Assembly: GCA_041736895.1 (NCBI GenBank)
Contig: JBGSSS010000005.1
Coordinates: 4,083-68,082 of the forward strand
DNA from: JANRLT01 sp041736895
Lineage (GTDB): Bacteria > Planctomycetota > Planctomycetia > Pirellulales > JALHPA01
Length of the DNA stretch: 64,000 nucleotides
Reading direction: 5' to 3'
Shown piece after piece: positions 27,276 through 35,091 of this stretch. The notes under the pieces were generated by a model. The model was not told the DNA's origin. It worked only from the letters and a program-made list of their open reading frames with translations, and did no database searches. Position 1 is the first letter of the stretch. The number at the start of each line of letters is the position of its first letter. The position numbers were made by a program, and so were the translations under genes.

Positions 27276-28529
27276 ATGCTGCTGTTGTTCGAGGATCATC
27301 TGGTCGGGCAGTTGGCACCGTTAAATTTCGGCAAGCCAACATACGCGCTGTCGTGCGCGTCGCAACGGCTGGTCGATCTGGTGCGCAAGCAAACCGACTT
27401 GCCGGTCCGAGCCTGGGTCCGGCCGCACTTGCGCGAGCTCGAAGCGGCCGATTATCCCGAGGTCTGCCTGCGGCCCAACGAACCAACGGGCAAGGTCTTG
27501 CTGGTCAACGCGCGGCTTGTGCCGGCGGTGTCACAAGTCGAGCGGCTCCGCGCGATGTTCCACGGCAGCGATGAAGTCGTCCTGTACCAAGACGAAACGC
27601 TTGTTGCCGCGCTGCTGCATGATCCGCGTGGTTTGCTCGCGGTGCCAGTCGCCGACTGGCTGACAACGCTACGCGCTCGGCCGCAGATTGCGGCGACACA
27701 CGACCCGGATTGGGATCTGTTCGCCTATCCCCATGATGTCGTGCGACTGCATCAGAAATATCTGGGGGAAAATTTAGCCGCGCGGCTGCGCGCGGGAAAA
27801 CTGCGTCAAACCCAAGACGGACTTTATCTCGGCGACAATGTTTCGCTCGGAGCGCATTTGACTGTCGATACGAGCAAAGGACCGGTGATCATCGAGCGCG
27901 ATTCGACCCTCGGTCCGTTTTGCTTTCTGCGCGGTCCGTTGTACTTAGGCCGCGGCGCGCGGATCAATGAACATGCATCACTCAAGGACGGCACCTGCCT
28001 CGCTCACACGACTAAGGTCGGCGGCGAAGTCGAGTGCAGCATCCTCGAACCGTACAGCAACAAGCAACACCACGGCTTCTTGGGCCACAGCTACGTCGGC
28101 AGTTGGGTCAACCTTGGCGCCGGCACAAGCAACAGCGACCTGAAGAACACGTATGGCACGGTGAACATGCTCTACGGCAACACCAAAGTGAACACCGGCA
28201 TGCAATTCATCGGCTGCATGATTGGCGACTATGCCAAGACGGCGATCAACACGAGCATCTTCACCGGCAAAACGATCGGCGCTTGCTCGATGGTCTATGG
28301 ATTCGTCACGGGTAATGTGCCGAGCTTCGTCAATTATGCACGCTCGTTCGGTCAAGTGACCGAAGCTCCGGTCGAAGTCATGATCAGCACTCAGAAACGG
28401 ATGTTCGCGCGGCGCGGGCGGGAACAGCGGCCTTGCGACATCTTGCTCCTGCGCGAAATGTATGAACTGACGCGCAGCGAACGGGCGAACTTTGGCGAGC
28501 CGCTCACGCCGGAACCGCTGAGTTGGTGA
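27276..28529 (+). CDS. GlmU-like nucleotidyltransferase with hexapeptide repeats
   Basis: 417 residues. The N-terminal half (MLLLFEDHLVGQLAPLNFGK, PVRAWVRPHLRE, VLLVNARLVPA) fits the divergent GlmU family TIGR03991, and the C-terminal half is a left-handed beta-helix of hexapeptide repeats (ERDSTLGPFCFLRGPLYLGR, INEHASLKDG, NKQHHGFLGHSYVGSWVNLG, AGTSNSDLKNTYG). Such proteins are predicted sugar-phosphate acyl/nucleotidyltransferases that supply activated amino sugars for cell wall or surface polymers. Not a classical GlmU: the GGxGTRM pyrophosphorylase signature is missing. Stands alone; start ATG preceded by an AAGGA site. Confidence 0.88.
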   Translation: MLLLFEDHLVGQLAPLNFGKPTYALSCASQRLVDLVRKQTDLPVRAWVRPHLRELEAADYPEVCLRPNEPTGKVLLVNARLVPAVSQVERLRAMFHGSDEVVLYQDETLVAALLHDPRGLLAVPVADWLTTLRARPQIAATHDPDWDLFAYPHDVVRLHQKYLGENLAARLRAGKLRQTQDGLYLGDNVSLGAHLTVDTSKGPVIIERDSTLGPFCFLRGPLYLGRGARINEHASLKDGTCLAHTTKVGGEVECSILEPYSNKQHHGFLGHSYVGSWVNLGAGTSNSDLKNTYGTVNMLYGNTKVNTGMQFIGCMIGDYAKTAINTSIFTGKTIGACSMVYGFVTGNVPSFVNYARSFGQVTEAPVEVMISTQKRMFARRGREQRPCDILLLREMYELTRSERANFGEPLTPEPLSW

Positions 28530-28595
28530 TCTAGGAATGGATAATTGACAATTGATAATGGACAACGCAGGCAACGACTCCTTACTTCAAAAAAG

Positions 28596-28626
28596 AAAAA
28601 GCCGCGATTTGATTCGCGGCTTTTTT
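28596..28626. terminator. bidirectional intrinsic terminator
   Basis: AAAAAGCCGCGA / TCGCGGCTTTTT with a 6-base loop; a long T run on the plus side and a matching run on the minus side. It serves the GlmU-like gene (plus) and the metalloprotease gene (minus), which converge here. Confidence 0.9.
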
Positions 28627-28650
28627 TCTTTTTACTTGAACTGACCGCCA

Positions 28651-29895
28651 CTACGCAGCTCGTTTTCGGCGGACACACCAAAAGGCAGCCAAGCCCGTGA
28701 TCCCCAGGGCATAAGTGCTCGGTTCGGGAACCGGCGCGATATCCCAACCGATGAGATCGAGTGCGCGGAAATCGGCTTCGGTAATCGCTTGAATGGTCCC
28801 AAAGTTGAGTGTTGGATCCATCATTCCGATGTAAAGCCCTGTGATATCATCCGCCTTCCAGTGACTTGCTTGGTTGCCATCCCCTTGCGTTACCCCGGTA
28901 GACATCCGAAATTCGCTGCCGATTCCCCAAGCGTTATCGCCAAAATCCGTAATTCCATTCGCCCCGGGAACGAGATTTCTAGTGGCCGTGCCAAATGTCG
29001 CGGCGTTGGTCGGATCGAACGCGGTATTCGCCGAATCGACAAAGCGAAAGATGTCGAGCGGCGTGACAAAGATTGCTCCTGGAATGTTGTTATTCACCTT
29101 GTTATCAATATCATCAACTCGGGAAGTGAACCCGAGGATGTGCCCGATCTCGTGGGCGGCCACCGTTTCAAAATCCATCGTCCCCGGCGTGACCCCGTTC
29201 GAGTTGTCAAAATCAAAACTAAAATTCGTGCTAAATGTGATCGTTCCATCAGCACCTCCAAACGTATCGCCGAGCGCTTTTAAATTGGCTTGCGAGATGG
29301 CGACACTACCATTCAAACTGAAACCCACTGGGAGGGATGCGGTGAAGGTATTCGGCAGCGAATTGACAATTGCATCGTCCGCTTCATCGCTCGCATCGGC
29401 AATCAATCCATTGCGGATGCCGCCAACACCGGCGTAGGGCACGCCATAGAGAACGCTGCTGGCCTGGCCAATGACATTCGGTGCCAAGGCCGAAAGATTC
29501 CCATCGATGACAACCGTGATCGGGTCTGAAATTCTAGCTTCCCACTGCGCGGCTGCTCGATTGAACGCCGCCAAAGCCGCGGCATTCCCCGCCAAGGCCG
29601 CGTTGGGATTGATGACGATGTTAAATGACCCAAGATTGTTCGTCACGGTGCCAAGCGGCGTGGCATTGAGACTAGACGACGTGGTCAGCGGCATCACGGC
29701 ATCGTAGGTGGCCAGCGACGGGCGCGGCTCGTTCAAAAAGACGGCATTTTCCACCATCGTCCGACTTGCCAGACAGCAAATACAGCCAGATGAATGCTCT
29801 CCGAGGTAGATTTGACCGAAGAGGGATTGGCTAGAAAAGCCAGCGCATAAAAGCACGGCCAGTGCCAAAAAAAGTCGGCGATTGATGTAGTTCAT
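28651..29895 (-). CDS. PEP-CTERM metalloprotease (NF038122-like)
   Basis: 414 residues. The N-terminal signal peptide (RRLFLALAVLLCAGFSSQSL) is followed by a CICC segment, then a metalloprotease-like domain with HEIGHILGF, the extended zinc motif of metzincin-like proteases with catalytic Glu. The C-terminus VPEPSTYALGITGLAAFWCV then RRKRAA is a PEP-CTERM sorting signal for exosortase. This combination matches the NF038122 family of PEP-CTERM metalloproteases as I remember it. The product should be exported, cut at the C-terminus and released or held in the envelope. Substrate unknown. Confidence 0.9.
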   Translation of the reverse strand: MNYINRRLFLALAVLLCAGFSSQSLFGQIYLGEHSSGCICCLASRTMVENAVFLNEPRPSLATYDAVMPLTTSSSLNATPLGTVTNNLGSFNIVINPNAALAGNAAALAAFNRAAAQWEARISDPITVVIDGNLSALAPNVIGQASSVLYGVPYAGVGGIRNGLIADASDEADDAIVNSLPNTFTASLPVGFSLNGSVAISQANLKALGDTFGGADGTITFSTNFSFDFDNSNGVTPGTMDFETVAAHEIGHILGFTSRVDDIDNKVNNNIPGAIFVTPLDIFRFVDSANTAFDPTNAATFGTATRNLVPGANGITDFGDNAWGIGSEFRMSTGVTQGDGNQASHWKADDITGLYIGMMDPTLNFGTIQAITEADFRALDLIGWDIAPVPEPSTYALGITGLAAFWCVRRKRAA

Positions 29896-29939
29896 TAGCG
29901 GTGTCCTTCAGGCCCCTGCACTTACCCAGAAAAAGAGTC

Positions 29940-29989
29940 ATAACCCTCTCGACAGATGCAATCGTAACTTGCCGTCGTGAGGGTTATCA
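29940..29989 (-). terminator. hairpin terminator for the gene at 29987-30340
   Basis: On the minus strand ATAACCCTC-A-CGAC pairs with GTCG-A-GAGGGTTAT around a 20-base loop, followed by GACTCTTTTTCT. It abuts the stop codon of the small gene and ends before the metalloprotease leader. Confidence 0.6.
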
Positions 29990-30340
29990 ACAATTTGGAC
30001 AAGAAATTCCCGAAAGATTTTCGGGGCTCTCCCGCATTGATGAGGCTTGTTTTAGTTCGCTATCCACTGATTTACCACGTTTTCTATGAATTTTACTTAT
30101 TTCTAACCACTGCCAATTCATCAAGATACGGCGATACTTGTTTCTGAATGCATCCTGCTTAGGCTGATCGCCATGAATATTAGCAGGGCAAGCATTACAG
30201 CCAAGCCGCTTCGCCAGAACGTTCTCCTTCGGCAGCGTCAGGCATGAATACCTGAAGTACAGTTCCGTGTAGCGATCAAGGTCAGGTGGTGAACTGCTGG
30301 GAGGGCGAGGCTCCTGCTGAACCGATCCGGAACCTGACAT
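29987..30340 (-). CDS. small Cys-containing hypothetical protein
   Basis: 117 residues, no family recognised. It begins with a Pro/Ser-rich stretch and contains LGCNACPANIHGD in the middle and ends ISCPNC, so a zinc or iron-sulphur site from two CxxC pairs is possible. Support as a real gene comes from the hairpin and T tract directly at its stop. No strong ribosome site is visible at the chosen ATG. AT-richer than the PhoX gene upstream. Confidence 0.45.
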   Translation of the reverse strand: MSGSGSVQQEPRPPSSSPPDLDRYTELYFRYSCLTLPKENVLAKRLGCNACPANIHGDQPKQDAFRNKYRRILMNWQWLEISKIHRKRGKSVDSELKQASSMRESPENLSGISCPNC

Positions 30341-30365
30341 GATACGAAGGATGTTGTAATTCGGT

Positions 30366-32423
30366 TTACGTCCCGATCACCCCGCCGTCTTGTCGCCGAA
30401 TCGCGATCACGCTCGGCCGCGGGGGCATGTTCGGCTTGAAATCGGGCCAGCGCGTGCTAGGCGCGTCATAAGTCGAACGCACGCCGGCAAACTCTTCATC
30501 ACCCGGATGTTGAATCGAGGCAAACAAGGTCGTGCCGTCGGGCGTGAACGCGGTGCCGGTGACTTCGGCACCGGTGGGCGCGCGGAAGAACATCCGCGTC
30601 AACGCGCGGCCAGGCCCCGCCGTGTCCGTGGCGTAGATGCCGTCGGCCAGTTTGTTGCCGGTAACTTTCGGGGCGCCATCGGTGGCGATCCAGAGCCGGC
30701 CCTGGGCATCGATCGCCGCGTTGTCGGGACACGTCAGCCAACCATTCGGGCTGGTCTGCGGATGATATTTGGCCCCGTCTTTGCTCGGGTCACCAGCCAG
30801 CAAGAAAATGTCCCACCGATACTCATTCGACGTATGATCGAAACCGCTCCCTGCTGCCGGAGCCTGCAATTCCAAAATATGCCCGTGCAGATTCGCAATC
30901 CGCGGGTTCGAGTTGCTGGGCTTGAGCCGCGCGGCGTTGTTGGTGAGCATGACAAAGACGCGGCCTGAGGCGGCATGCACCTCGACATCCTCCGGTCGAT
31001 CCAACGGCGTAGCCTGGACCGCATCGCCAGCGCGGCGTAGTTCGATCACGATATCGGCTTGTGAATCAAAACCCTCATCCTTGCCAAGTTTTTCTCGGCC
31101 ATGCACCAACGACTGCCAAACCAACCGGCCATCTTCCTTGAACTGGGCGACGGAAAGCGTGCCATGATCGAGCAAATCACGATTCGCCGCGGCATTGTTC
31201 CGCTGATACGGCTTGTCGCTCACAAACCGGTACAGATACTCGCCGCGGGAATCGTCGCCCGTGTAAACGACGACGCGCTGATCGTGCGAGAGCGTGACGG
31301 TGGCTCCTTCATGCTTGCAACGGCCAAGCGCCGTGCGCTTGACGGGAATTGATTTGGGATCATACGGATCGTATTCCACGATCCAGCCAAAGCGGTTCGG
31401 CTCGAGCGGTTCCTTGCTGAGATCAAAACGCTCGATATGCCGCGACCAGGCGTAATCCGTCTCGCCCTTCAACCCTAGCCGGGCGTAGTTCAATTGCTCC
31501 TGCTTGGCGATTTTGGGGTCGGCGATATTCCCGCCGAAATTGGTATCGAAGTTTTCTTCGGCGGTTAAAACAGTTCCCCAAGGCGTGATACCCCCAGCAC
31601 AGTTGTTGATCGTGCCGAGAATTATCTTGCCAGTCGGATCGGCCTTTGTTCGTAACCGCTCGTGGCCCGCGGCGGGACCGCTGATGCTCATTGGCGTGTC
31701 GGCGGTGAGGCGACGATTGTATGGGCTGTTGACGTCGATGATCCAGAAGCCTTGGTCGCGGCGAACTTCGACCACCGCATGGCCATGCGCGGCGATTTCG
31801 ATGTCGACTTGTTCCTTGGTCAGTTTCTTGACCGCATCCATCTTGTCCGCGATGCCGGGCCACATCAGGTACGCGATCGAATACTCGTGGTTCACGCAAA
31901 GCAAGCCGCGCTCGCTGTTCTGCGATCCGCGCGGCAGCGGCATGTAGGCGATAAAGTCGTTGTTGTAGCCGAACCGGCGGCGCTGCGTTTCGCCGGTCAG
32001 CTTTGCCGGTTCGAACTCGGGCATCCCTGGGAAGATCGCGTCGCCCCAACTGATGACGACGTTCGATTGATAATGATGCGCGACGTGAATATCGGCATCG
32101 AGCCCATGCGAGACTTCGGCAAACGTGAGAGTCGAAGGATTCGCCTCGGTCTTCGCCGTTGCTTCCTGCGGGGCTGCAGCTTGCGGCTCAGGAACGGGTT
32201 GGCGCGACGAGGGTTCGAGAATATTCGGTAGCGGCAAATCCTCGGCCGCATCGGCGATCCCAGCGAATGCTACGGTCGTTCCAGCAACGATCGCACCGCG
32301 CAGCCAATCGCGGCGATCAAGCCGCCGCTCCATCACCGTCGCCAAATCCGCGGCTGGCGAAGGATTGATTCGGCACTCGTTTGGCTCGCCCCCGCATTCC
32401 GGTCGCTGATGAAAAAAGCTCAT
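30366..32423 (-). CDS. PhoX-family (DUF839) alkaline phosphatase-like protein
   Basis: 685 residues. RRLDRRDWLRGAIVAGTTVA is a twin-arginine export signal, set about 30 residues in. The PhoX/DUF839 features are clear: RRRFGYNNDFIAYMPL, RGLLCVNHEYS, NNCAGGITPWGTVLTAEENF and HEGATVTLSHDQRVVVYTGD. PhoX enzymes are calcium- and iron-dependent extracytoplasmic phosphatases made in phosphate limitation; the Glu/Asn-rich motifs seen here are those that carry metal in the family. A start closer to the twin-arginine segment (Met31) is possible. No Pho box was identified. Confidence 0.92.
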   Translation of the reverse strand: MSFFHQRPECGGEPNECRINPSPAADLATVMERRLDRRDWLRGAIVAGTTVAFAGIADAAEDLPLPNILEPSSRQPVPEPQAAAPQEATAKTEANPSTLTFAEVSHGLDADIHVAHHYQSNVVISWGDAIFPGMPEFEPAKLTGETQRRRFGYNNDFIAYMPLPRGSQNSERGLLCVNHEYSIAYLMWPGIADKMDAVKKLTKEQVDIEIAAHGHAVVEVRRDQGFWIIDVNSPYNRRLTADTPMSISGPAAGHERLRTKADPTGKIILGTINNCAGGITPWGTVLTAEENFDTNFGGNIADPKIAKQEQLNYARLGLKGETDYAWSRHIERFDLSKEPLEPNRFGWIVEYDPYDPKSIPVKRTALGRCKHEGATVTLSHDQRVVVYTGDDSRGEYLYRFVSDKPYQRNNAAANRDLLDHGTLSVAQFKEDGRLVWQSLVHGREKLGKDEGFDSQADIVIELRRAGDAVQATPLDRPEDVEVHAASGRVFVMLTNNAARLKPSNSNPRIANLHGHILELQAPAAGSGFDHTSNEYRWDIFLLAGDPSKDGAKYHPQTSPNGWLTCPDNAAIDAQGRLWIATDGAPKVTGNKLADGIYATDTAGPGRALTRMFFRAPTGAEVTGTAFTPDGTTLFASIQHPGDEEFAGVRSTYDAPSTRWPDFKPNMPPRPSVIAIRRQDGGVIGT

Positions 32424-32504
32424 GGTTTTGAACTAGGGCTTGGGATTAGGGAATAGAGTTAAGTCACCACGAAGTACAATCACAAATCCAAAAAAGCGTT
32501 CTGC

Positions 32505-32546
32505 CAGCGCCAACCCAAGCTTGCGGATGGCATGCCCATCCGTAGG
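32505..32546. repeat. 42-bp dispersed repeat, copy 2
   Basis: Inverted copy of 7587-7628 with two differences, lying between the divergent PhoX and lipoprotein genes. Confidence 0.85.
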
Positions 32547-32661
32547 AGGTACAACGCCTAAATATAATTCCCTGCCAGTATAGTCCCCTGGCAGCGCATC
32601 GACAGCGCCGCCTGCGGCTCGGTATAATCAGATTTTGCATTTACAATTTGATGAGGATTTA

Positions 32662-33090
32662 ATGAGGAAGCTTGTCAACTCGAAAATTTCCGCTATGGCA
32701 ATTCGCTTCGCGCTGCTGAGCCTTGGCTTGCTCTTCGTTGGCGGTTGCACGACGAAGAATGATCCGGCCGATTTGAGCGCCACCGATTGGGAATCAAAAA
32801 CCCTGCTACAAGATGGCAAATCGACCGACTTGGGTGAGCTACAATCACTAAGTTTCGGCCGCAATGGAACCTTTCGCTTGACCCAAGGAATCGGCATCAA
32901 GCGGCGGGTGCTCGAAGGAACCTACGAACTCTCCGCCGGCAACCAAGTTGTCATGAACCTCAAGGACGAAGTCGAGGGAAGCAAGACGCACGTCGCCGAC
33001 GTCACACTAACAAAAGACAAAGACGGCAAGCCCACAAAACTCGTCTACAAGGATAGCCAAGGGACGATCGAGTTCGAACCGAAGAAGTAG
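32662..33090 (+). CDS. small lipoprotein
   Basis: 142 residues from the ATG at 32662, which has GAGGA four bases upstream (the earlier start at 32635 is less likely). The signal ends in a lipobox LFVGGC, so the mature protein should be lipidated on Cys and anchored in a membrane, in line with the Lnt gene in this window. The rest looks like a small beta domain (LSFGRNGTFRL, LEGTYELSAGNQVVMNLKDE), similar in style to planctomycete TIGR03067-like or lipocalin-like domains, without a firm match. Confidence 0.8.
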   Translation: MRKLVNSKISAMAIRFALLSLGLLFVGGCTTKNDPADLSATDWESKTLLQDGKSTDLGELQSLSFGRNGTFRLTQGIGIKRRVLEGTYELSAGNQVVMNLKDEVEGSKTHVADVTLTKDKDGKPTKLVYKDSQGTIEFEPKK

Positions 33091-33093
33091 GCT

Positions 33094-33229
33094 GGGCGCT
33101 GGGGTTTGGGCGCTGGGCGTTGGTCAGCAAATGCTGCAGTGCTTTCTGCCTAAACGAACCTCGCAGCCACAAGTTTCGTCTTAAGCGTAAATCCTTTTCC
33201 CAACGCCCAATCCCCAGCGTCCAGCGCCC
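33094..33229. repeat. 136-bp inverted-repeat element filling a gene gap
   Basis: Arms 33094-33123 (GGGCGCTGGGGTTTGGGCGC then TGGGCGTTGG) and 33200-33229 (CCAACGCCCAATCCCCAGCG then TCCAGCGCCC) are imperfect inverted copies. The element begins three bases after the lipoprotein stop and ends three bases before the next start codon, so it occupies virtually the whole gap. Confidence 0.8.
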
Positions 33230-33232
33230 GAC

Positions 33233-33640
33233 ATGTCCACCAACCCCTACGAAGTCACGCCGCGTATTTGGAACGAGTGGCATGAGCTGCTCAAGGAGAA
33301 GCTGCGCTGCGAAGCGACCAAAGCATTGGCGCTCGAGATCGGCCGGCTGGGGATCATCCTCGGCGGCTGCATGATCTTTGCCGCGCTCATGGCCTTGATC
33401 GACCCGAACGATGACGTGCAAAACGCCCTCGGGCGTTTGGCATGGGCCGTGGGGTTCATCGTTGTCGGACTCGCGATCTCGTATCCGTTGTACAAGCCGG
33501 TGCGCACGCGGTTGAATGAGATCGAGCTGATTCTTCCCACGGCGAAAGAGCTTGAGCCGGAGGATGTCGCGGATGACGAAGAAGCGGAATTAGATAATGC
33601 TTATGCTGAAGATCATCCAGGAATTCGTAACGAAGAGTAG
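33233..33640 (+). CDS. hypothetical two-helix membrane protein
   Basis: 135 residues. Two membrane segments can be seen: LGIILGGCMIFAALMALI (about 39-56) and LAWAVGFIVVGLAISYPLY (about 68-86). The N-terminal half is a charged amphipathic helix, the C-terminus is strongly acidic (EPEDVADDEEAELDNAYAED). No family recognised. It likely shares a transcript with the lipoprotein gene, though the gap between holds an inverted-repeat element instead of an evident ribosome site. Confidence 0.75.
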   Translation: MSTNPYEVTPRIWNEWHELLKEKLRCEATKALALEIGRLGIILGGCMIFAALMALIDPNDDVQNALGRLAWAVGFIVVGLAISYPLYKPVRTRLNEIELILPTAKELEPEDVADDEEAELDNAYAEDHPGIRNEE

Positions 33641-33651
33641 CTGTAAATGAT

Positions 33652-33682
33652 CAAAGCCAAGGGGATTACCTCCTTGGAGCAT
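33652..33682. repeat. hairpin repeat family 2, copy 3
   Basis: CAAAGCCAAGGGGATTACCT then CCTTGGAGCATT. An inverted partner copy follows at 33694-33725, the two together making another paired-palindrome element. Confidence 0.75.
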
Positions 33683-33697
33683 TCCTGCAATAAAGAT

Positions 33698-33726
33698 CCA
33701 AGGGGAAAATCCCCTTGGCTTTTTTT
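33698..33726 (+). terminator. intrinsic terminator of the 33233-33640 gene
   Basis: CCAAGGGGA / TCCCCTTGG stem with a 3-base loop, followed by CTTTTTTT. A textbook terminator built from a hairpin repeat family 2 unit, between convergent genes. Confidence 0.9.
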
Positions 33727-33728
33727 AT

Positions 33729-35081
33729 TTACGCCGATTTTTCTAGTTGCTGCGCTTGATCCGCATTCAGCTTGTTGTAAAGCGTCTTGAGACTGATCCC
33801 GAGTTCTTCGGCCGCCTTCGGCTTGCTGCCGCCGTTGCGCTCGACCGCGTTGTGGATCGCTTGCAGTTCGATTTCTTGCAGCGATTGCCCGCCGGCCATC
33901 TTCAACGTCTGCCGCGCCGGCGCGGCTTGAAAACGCTCGGGCAGATGCTCGACATCGATCGGCAGTTTATCGCACAAGATCGAAGCGTGCTCAATGACAT
34001 TGGCCAGCTCACGCACATTCCCCGGCCAGGCATAATGTGTCAGCAGATCCAAGGCGACGGGCGTAAATAGCTCGCCGGCCTTTGTCGCACCACTCAGAAA
34101 ATGCTTCGCCAGGTGCGCGGCCAATTGCGGCACATCCGCGGCCCGCTGCCGCAGGCTCGGCAGTTGCAGCTCAAACGTATTAATCCGGAACAGCAAGTCC
34201 TCGCGAAAGTCGCCGCTTGCGACCATCTGATCCAAATGGCGATGGGTCGCGCTGACGACGCGCACATCAACCTTGATGCTCGAGTTGTCGCCGACGCGGC
34301 GAATCTCGCGTGATTCGAGCACGCGCAGGAGCTTGGCCTGCATCGCTTTGGGCAGTTCGCCGATTTCGTCGAGGAACAGCGTCCCGCCATCGGCGACTTC
34401 GAACAACCCGATGCGATGCTCGTCGGCCCCGGTGAAGCTTCCCTTCTTGTGACCAAAGAGTTCACTCTCGATCAGGTTTTCCGGCAGCGCGCCGCAATTG
34501 ATCGCGACGAATGGCGCATCGCGCCGTGCGCTTTGTTCATGCAACGAACGCGCCACGAGTTCCTTGCCCGTGCCCGTTTCACCGAGGATCAGCACCGTGC
34601 TGTTGGCGGGCGCGACCTTGGCGATCATTAGCCGAACGCGTTCCATCGCGGACGAATCGCCAATCAATTTCGTTGGTCCGGCGACGCGTTCGAGTTGGCG
34701 CTGCACGGCGCGGTACTTGTTTTGCAATTCGCGCTGCGCGGCGACGCGCTGCAGCAGCGATTCCAAATCGGCCAGTTTGCACGGCTTGGTCAAATAATCG
34801 TACGCCCCGTGACGCAGCGCGGCGATCGCGCTTTCGACCGTGGATTTGCCCGTGAGGATCACCGCCGACGTGTCGGGGTTTAGTTCCTTGGCCCGCGCGA
34901 TGACTTCAATCCCGCTTAGACCCGGCATGTCGAGATCGACGAGCAGGCAATCAAAGACATTCCGTTCGAGCGCGGCGACAGCAGTCAACCCGTCGGGACA
35001 CACGGTGACTTCGTGACCAAGGCGCGCGAGTTCGATGCGCATCAGCTCTTGGAGCGAGCGTTCGTCGTCGGCGAACAGCAA
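33729..35081 (-). CDS. NtrC-type sigma-54-dependent response regulator
   Basis: About 450 residues. Receiver domain (LLFADDERSLQEL; phosphate acceptor Asp in LLVDLDMPG), AAA+ domain (Walker A GETGTGKE, sigma-54 loop GSFTGA, Walker B TLFLDEIGE, ATHRHLD) and a Fis-type helix-turn-helix (NGGSKPKAAEELGISLKTLY). It activates sigma-54 promoters when phosphorylated, almost surely by the kinase encoded upstream. The start is unusual: no ATG fits the receiver. TTG at 35081 or CTG at 35087 (giving the typical MKLLFADDE) are the best candidates; ATG or TTG codons upstream would overlap the kinase gene by over 200 bases. Confidence 0.9.
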   Translation of the reverse strand: MLFADDERSLQELMRIELARLGHEVTVCPDGLTAVAALERNVFDCLLVDLDMPGLSGIEVIARAKELNPDTSAVILTGKSTVESAIAALRHGAYDYLTKPCKLADLESLLQRVAAQRELQNKYRAVQRQLERVAGPTKLIGDSSAMERVRLMIAKVAPANSTVLILGETGTGKELVARSLHEQSARRDAPFVAINCGALPENLIESELFGHKKGSFTGADEHRIGLFEVADGGTLFLDEIGELPKAMQAKLLRVLESREIRRVGDNSSIKVDVRVVSATHRHLDQMVASGDFREDLLFRINTFELQLPSLRQRAADVPQLAAHLAKHFLSGATKAGELFTPVALDLLTHYAWPGNVRELANVIEHASILCDKLPIDVEHLPERFQAAPARQTLKMAGGQSLQEIELQAIHNAVERNGGSKPKAAEELGISLKTLYNKLNADQAQQLEKSA

Positions 35082-35091
35082 CTTCAGCGAT

